Shown here: in pieces, positions 62,847 through 64,000 of the stretch | Layout: every line of letters starts with the position of its first letter | Numbering within the stretch: position 1 is the stretch's first letter | DNA from: Perkinsus olseni | Taxonomy: Eukaryota; Perkinsozoa; Perkinsida | Length of the DNA: 64,000 bases | Direction: 5' to 3' | Assembly (NCBI GenBank): GCA_013115125.1 | Contig: JABANN010000075.1 | Location: 16,320 to 80,319, forward strand | The notes under the pieces: model-generated | Told to the model about the DNA's origin: nothing | The model's database searches: none | Seen by the model: the letters and a program-made list of their open reading frames with translations, nothing else | Translations under genes and position numbers: made by a program

Positions 62847-62931
62847 AATTAGACCATCTTGGCTCAAGGTAAATATCAGGTCCGCTCGCGAGGCTGCAGC
62901 CGAAAGGTGAATGCCGGTGACGACCCTTTTT
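62847..62931 (+). ncRNA. Candidate spliced-leader (SL) RNA gene
   Basis: 62854-62868 reads CCATCTTGGCTCAAG, which differs by one base from the 3' end of the dinoflagellate spliced leader (CCATTTTGGCTCAAG). It is followed at once by a splice donor, gtaaat. About 58 bases of GC-rich sequence with small palindromes (ggctgcagcc) come next, then a T5 run at 62927-62931. An Sm-like site, ATCTTGG, lies inside the leader as in dinoflagellates. The 5' part (aattaga) differs from the classic leader, so the exact 5' end is a guess. Only one copy was seen. A truncated or retro-copied leader is the alternative. Confidence 0.55.
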
Positions 62932-64000
62932 GTATATTGGGCGTTACGAAATTGTGGTGCAGCTGCACTTGACGAACTAGAGACACAGCATGGCTTGACG
63001 AATTCGTGGTGCAGCATTTCTGGAGTTTTCTGCACCTCGATTTCGTCCACTAGTGGTGACAGTAGACTGCAACTGAACTTCGTTCGAACTGTCACCCCCG
63101 TGCCCCCTGGACAATGTTAGCCCAATGTTTGTCCCGTCCTGTCCTATCCCGTCCCTTCCACTTCTGCCGCCCAACTGACCGCAATGCCAGTGCTGCGAGT
63201 CACGTGATCATTGCCGCCATCAACATTGTCCAGGGGGAGCGGGGTCAGAGATTATTGGATGAAGTAGTACGGGAATATTCGAGTATGGTCGGACAGAAGT
63301 GCTGGATATCGTGAAGTGTTCGACTCCGAAGATGATGAATTGATTAAAGTTGCCTCATGCGAGGCGCCCTAAAAATTGCGACGGGATCCGTTAGAATCTC
63401 GCGACGGGAATTGGAGTAGTTTTCAACTAGCAAAAAGCGCATCTCCGCAAGGCGTCATAGATAGCGCTATTGCCCCTCCCGCAAGGATAGTATGAAATTG
63501 CTCTGCAGCACTGTATTGTGGCTGGGAGGTGAATGATATCTGGTAATGAAATAGGAATGCAGACAAAAATGAAGGCTTCGCTCTTCTCTCTTCTTGGAGT
63601 ACGGCCAATTCTGTAGCCATTCCGTTCTCTGCCATCGTTGGAATTCGTGAATTATTTGAGAGTTGGAGCGTGGGCTCCGCAAAAATTGTTGTAGTTCACA
63701 TGAGTGCAGTCATGCCACACGGCAATCTTTAGTAAAAGGCGAAAGATTGATTCGCTTTGAGATGACCGCTGTGATATTTAGTAATGCCATCGAGCGAACT
63801 TGCTCCGCAGCCGAGGCAGTGGATATCTGGTAGTAGTGAGAGGGATGGTGAAAGAACGAAATGACTCCAACTTGGCATTGGCTCAACTCGTCCATAGTCA
63901 TTCGAATTGATCCGATTCTGGCATGAATTCGACGAGATCAGGAGAGATTTGGAGAGTATTGGATTATAGTTGGTGCCAGCGCTATCTCTTCGTTTACGCT
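62932..64000. other. Right-hand end, no recognised gene
   Basis: Open frames on both strands are short and without known motifs. A plus frame to 63314 reads ASHVIIAAINIVQGERGQRL. A minus frame at 63423-63682 contains MAENGMATELAVLQEERR. Two stretches near 63490-63550 and 63790-63840 share loose motifs (gctc-gcag, gatatctggta), perhaps an old tandem repeat. A cccgtcc-type simple repeat lies at 63137-63160. Confidence 0.4.

Noticed and set aside
63423-63682. Two overlapping minus-strand frames at the right end
   Set aside because: Short, no motif, no partner exons with splice sites found.

Overview
The window looks like nuclear DNA of an alveolate protist of the Perkinsus/dinoflagellate lineage. 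The genes are eukaryotic, close together, and cut by many very short GT-AG introns, mostly 40-80 bases. About two thirds of the exons I traced begin with G just after the AG, and many begin with GT. At 62847-62931 there is a sequence matching the 3' end of the dinoflagellate-type spliced leader, followed by a splice donor and a T run. I saw no bacterial operons, CRISPR arrays, rRNA or tRNA. Exon junctions were traced by eye. Gene ends with a clear start or stop are firm, but some inner exons are approximate.

Layout. 1-11217 is a minus-strand block: an F-box/LRR gene running off the left edge, the 26S proteasome ATPase Rpt5, the splicing factor U2AF large subunit, and a START-domain lipid-binding protein. 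A hypothetical ORF (11418-11966) sits just before a large plus-strand gene (11991-20037) for a secreted protein resembling bacterial-type alpha-2-macroglobulin. A minus-strand membrane protein of unknown function (20801-22919) follows. Next come two tandem Skp1 genes (plus), then NSUN2/Trm4 tRNA methyltransferase and a RAP-domain protein (both minus).

From 31146 the plus strand carries a GalNAc-transferase-like protein with an R-type lectin domain, COP9 subunit CSN5, a DHHC palmitoyltransferase, a second putative mitochondrial repeat protein, phospholipid scramblase copy A, a Q/A-rich protein, a tentative roadblock-like protein, COP9 subunit CSN4, scramblase copy B, a mitochondrial carrier and a tyrosine-aminotransferase-like enzyme. 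A 14-3-3 gene (minus) is divergent from a PLAA/Doa1 gene (plus). An AGC kinase follows, convergent with a coiled-coil gene (minus). The spliced-leader candidate is last, and the final 1 kb holds no recognised gene.

How the genes relate. Seven genes belong to ubiquitin-proteasome biology: F-box/LRR and two Skp1 (SCF ligases), CSN4 and CSN5 (COP9, which removes NEDD8 from cullins), Rpt5 (proteasome) and PLAA/Doa1 (Cdc48/p97 cofactor). Two gene pairs show recent sequence exchange: one 100-base Skp1 exon block is identical in both copies, and about 960 bases inside the two scramblase genes are nearly identical while their ends differ. The coiled-coil gene appears to carry the start region and upstream DNA of the 14-3-3 gene, and its first intron holds a striking double hairpin.
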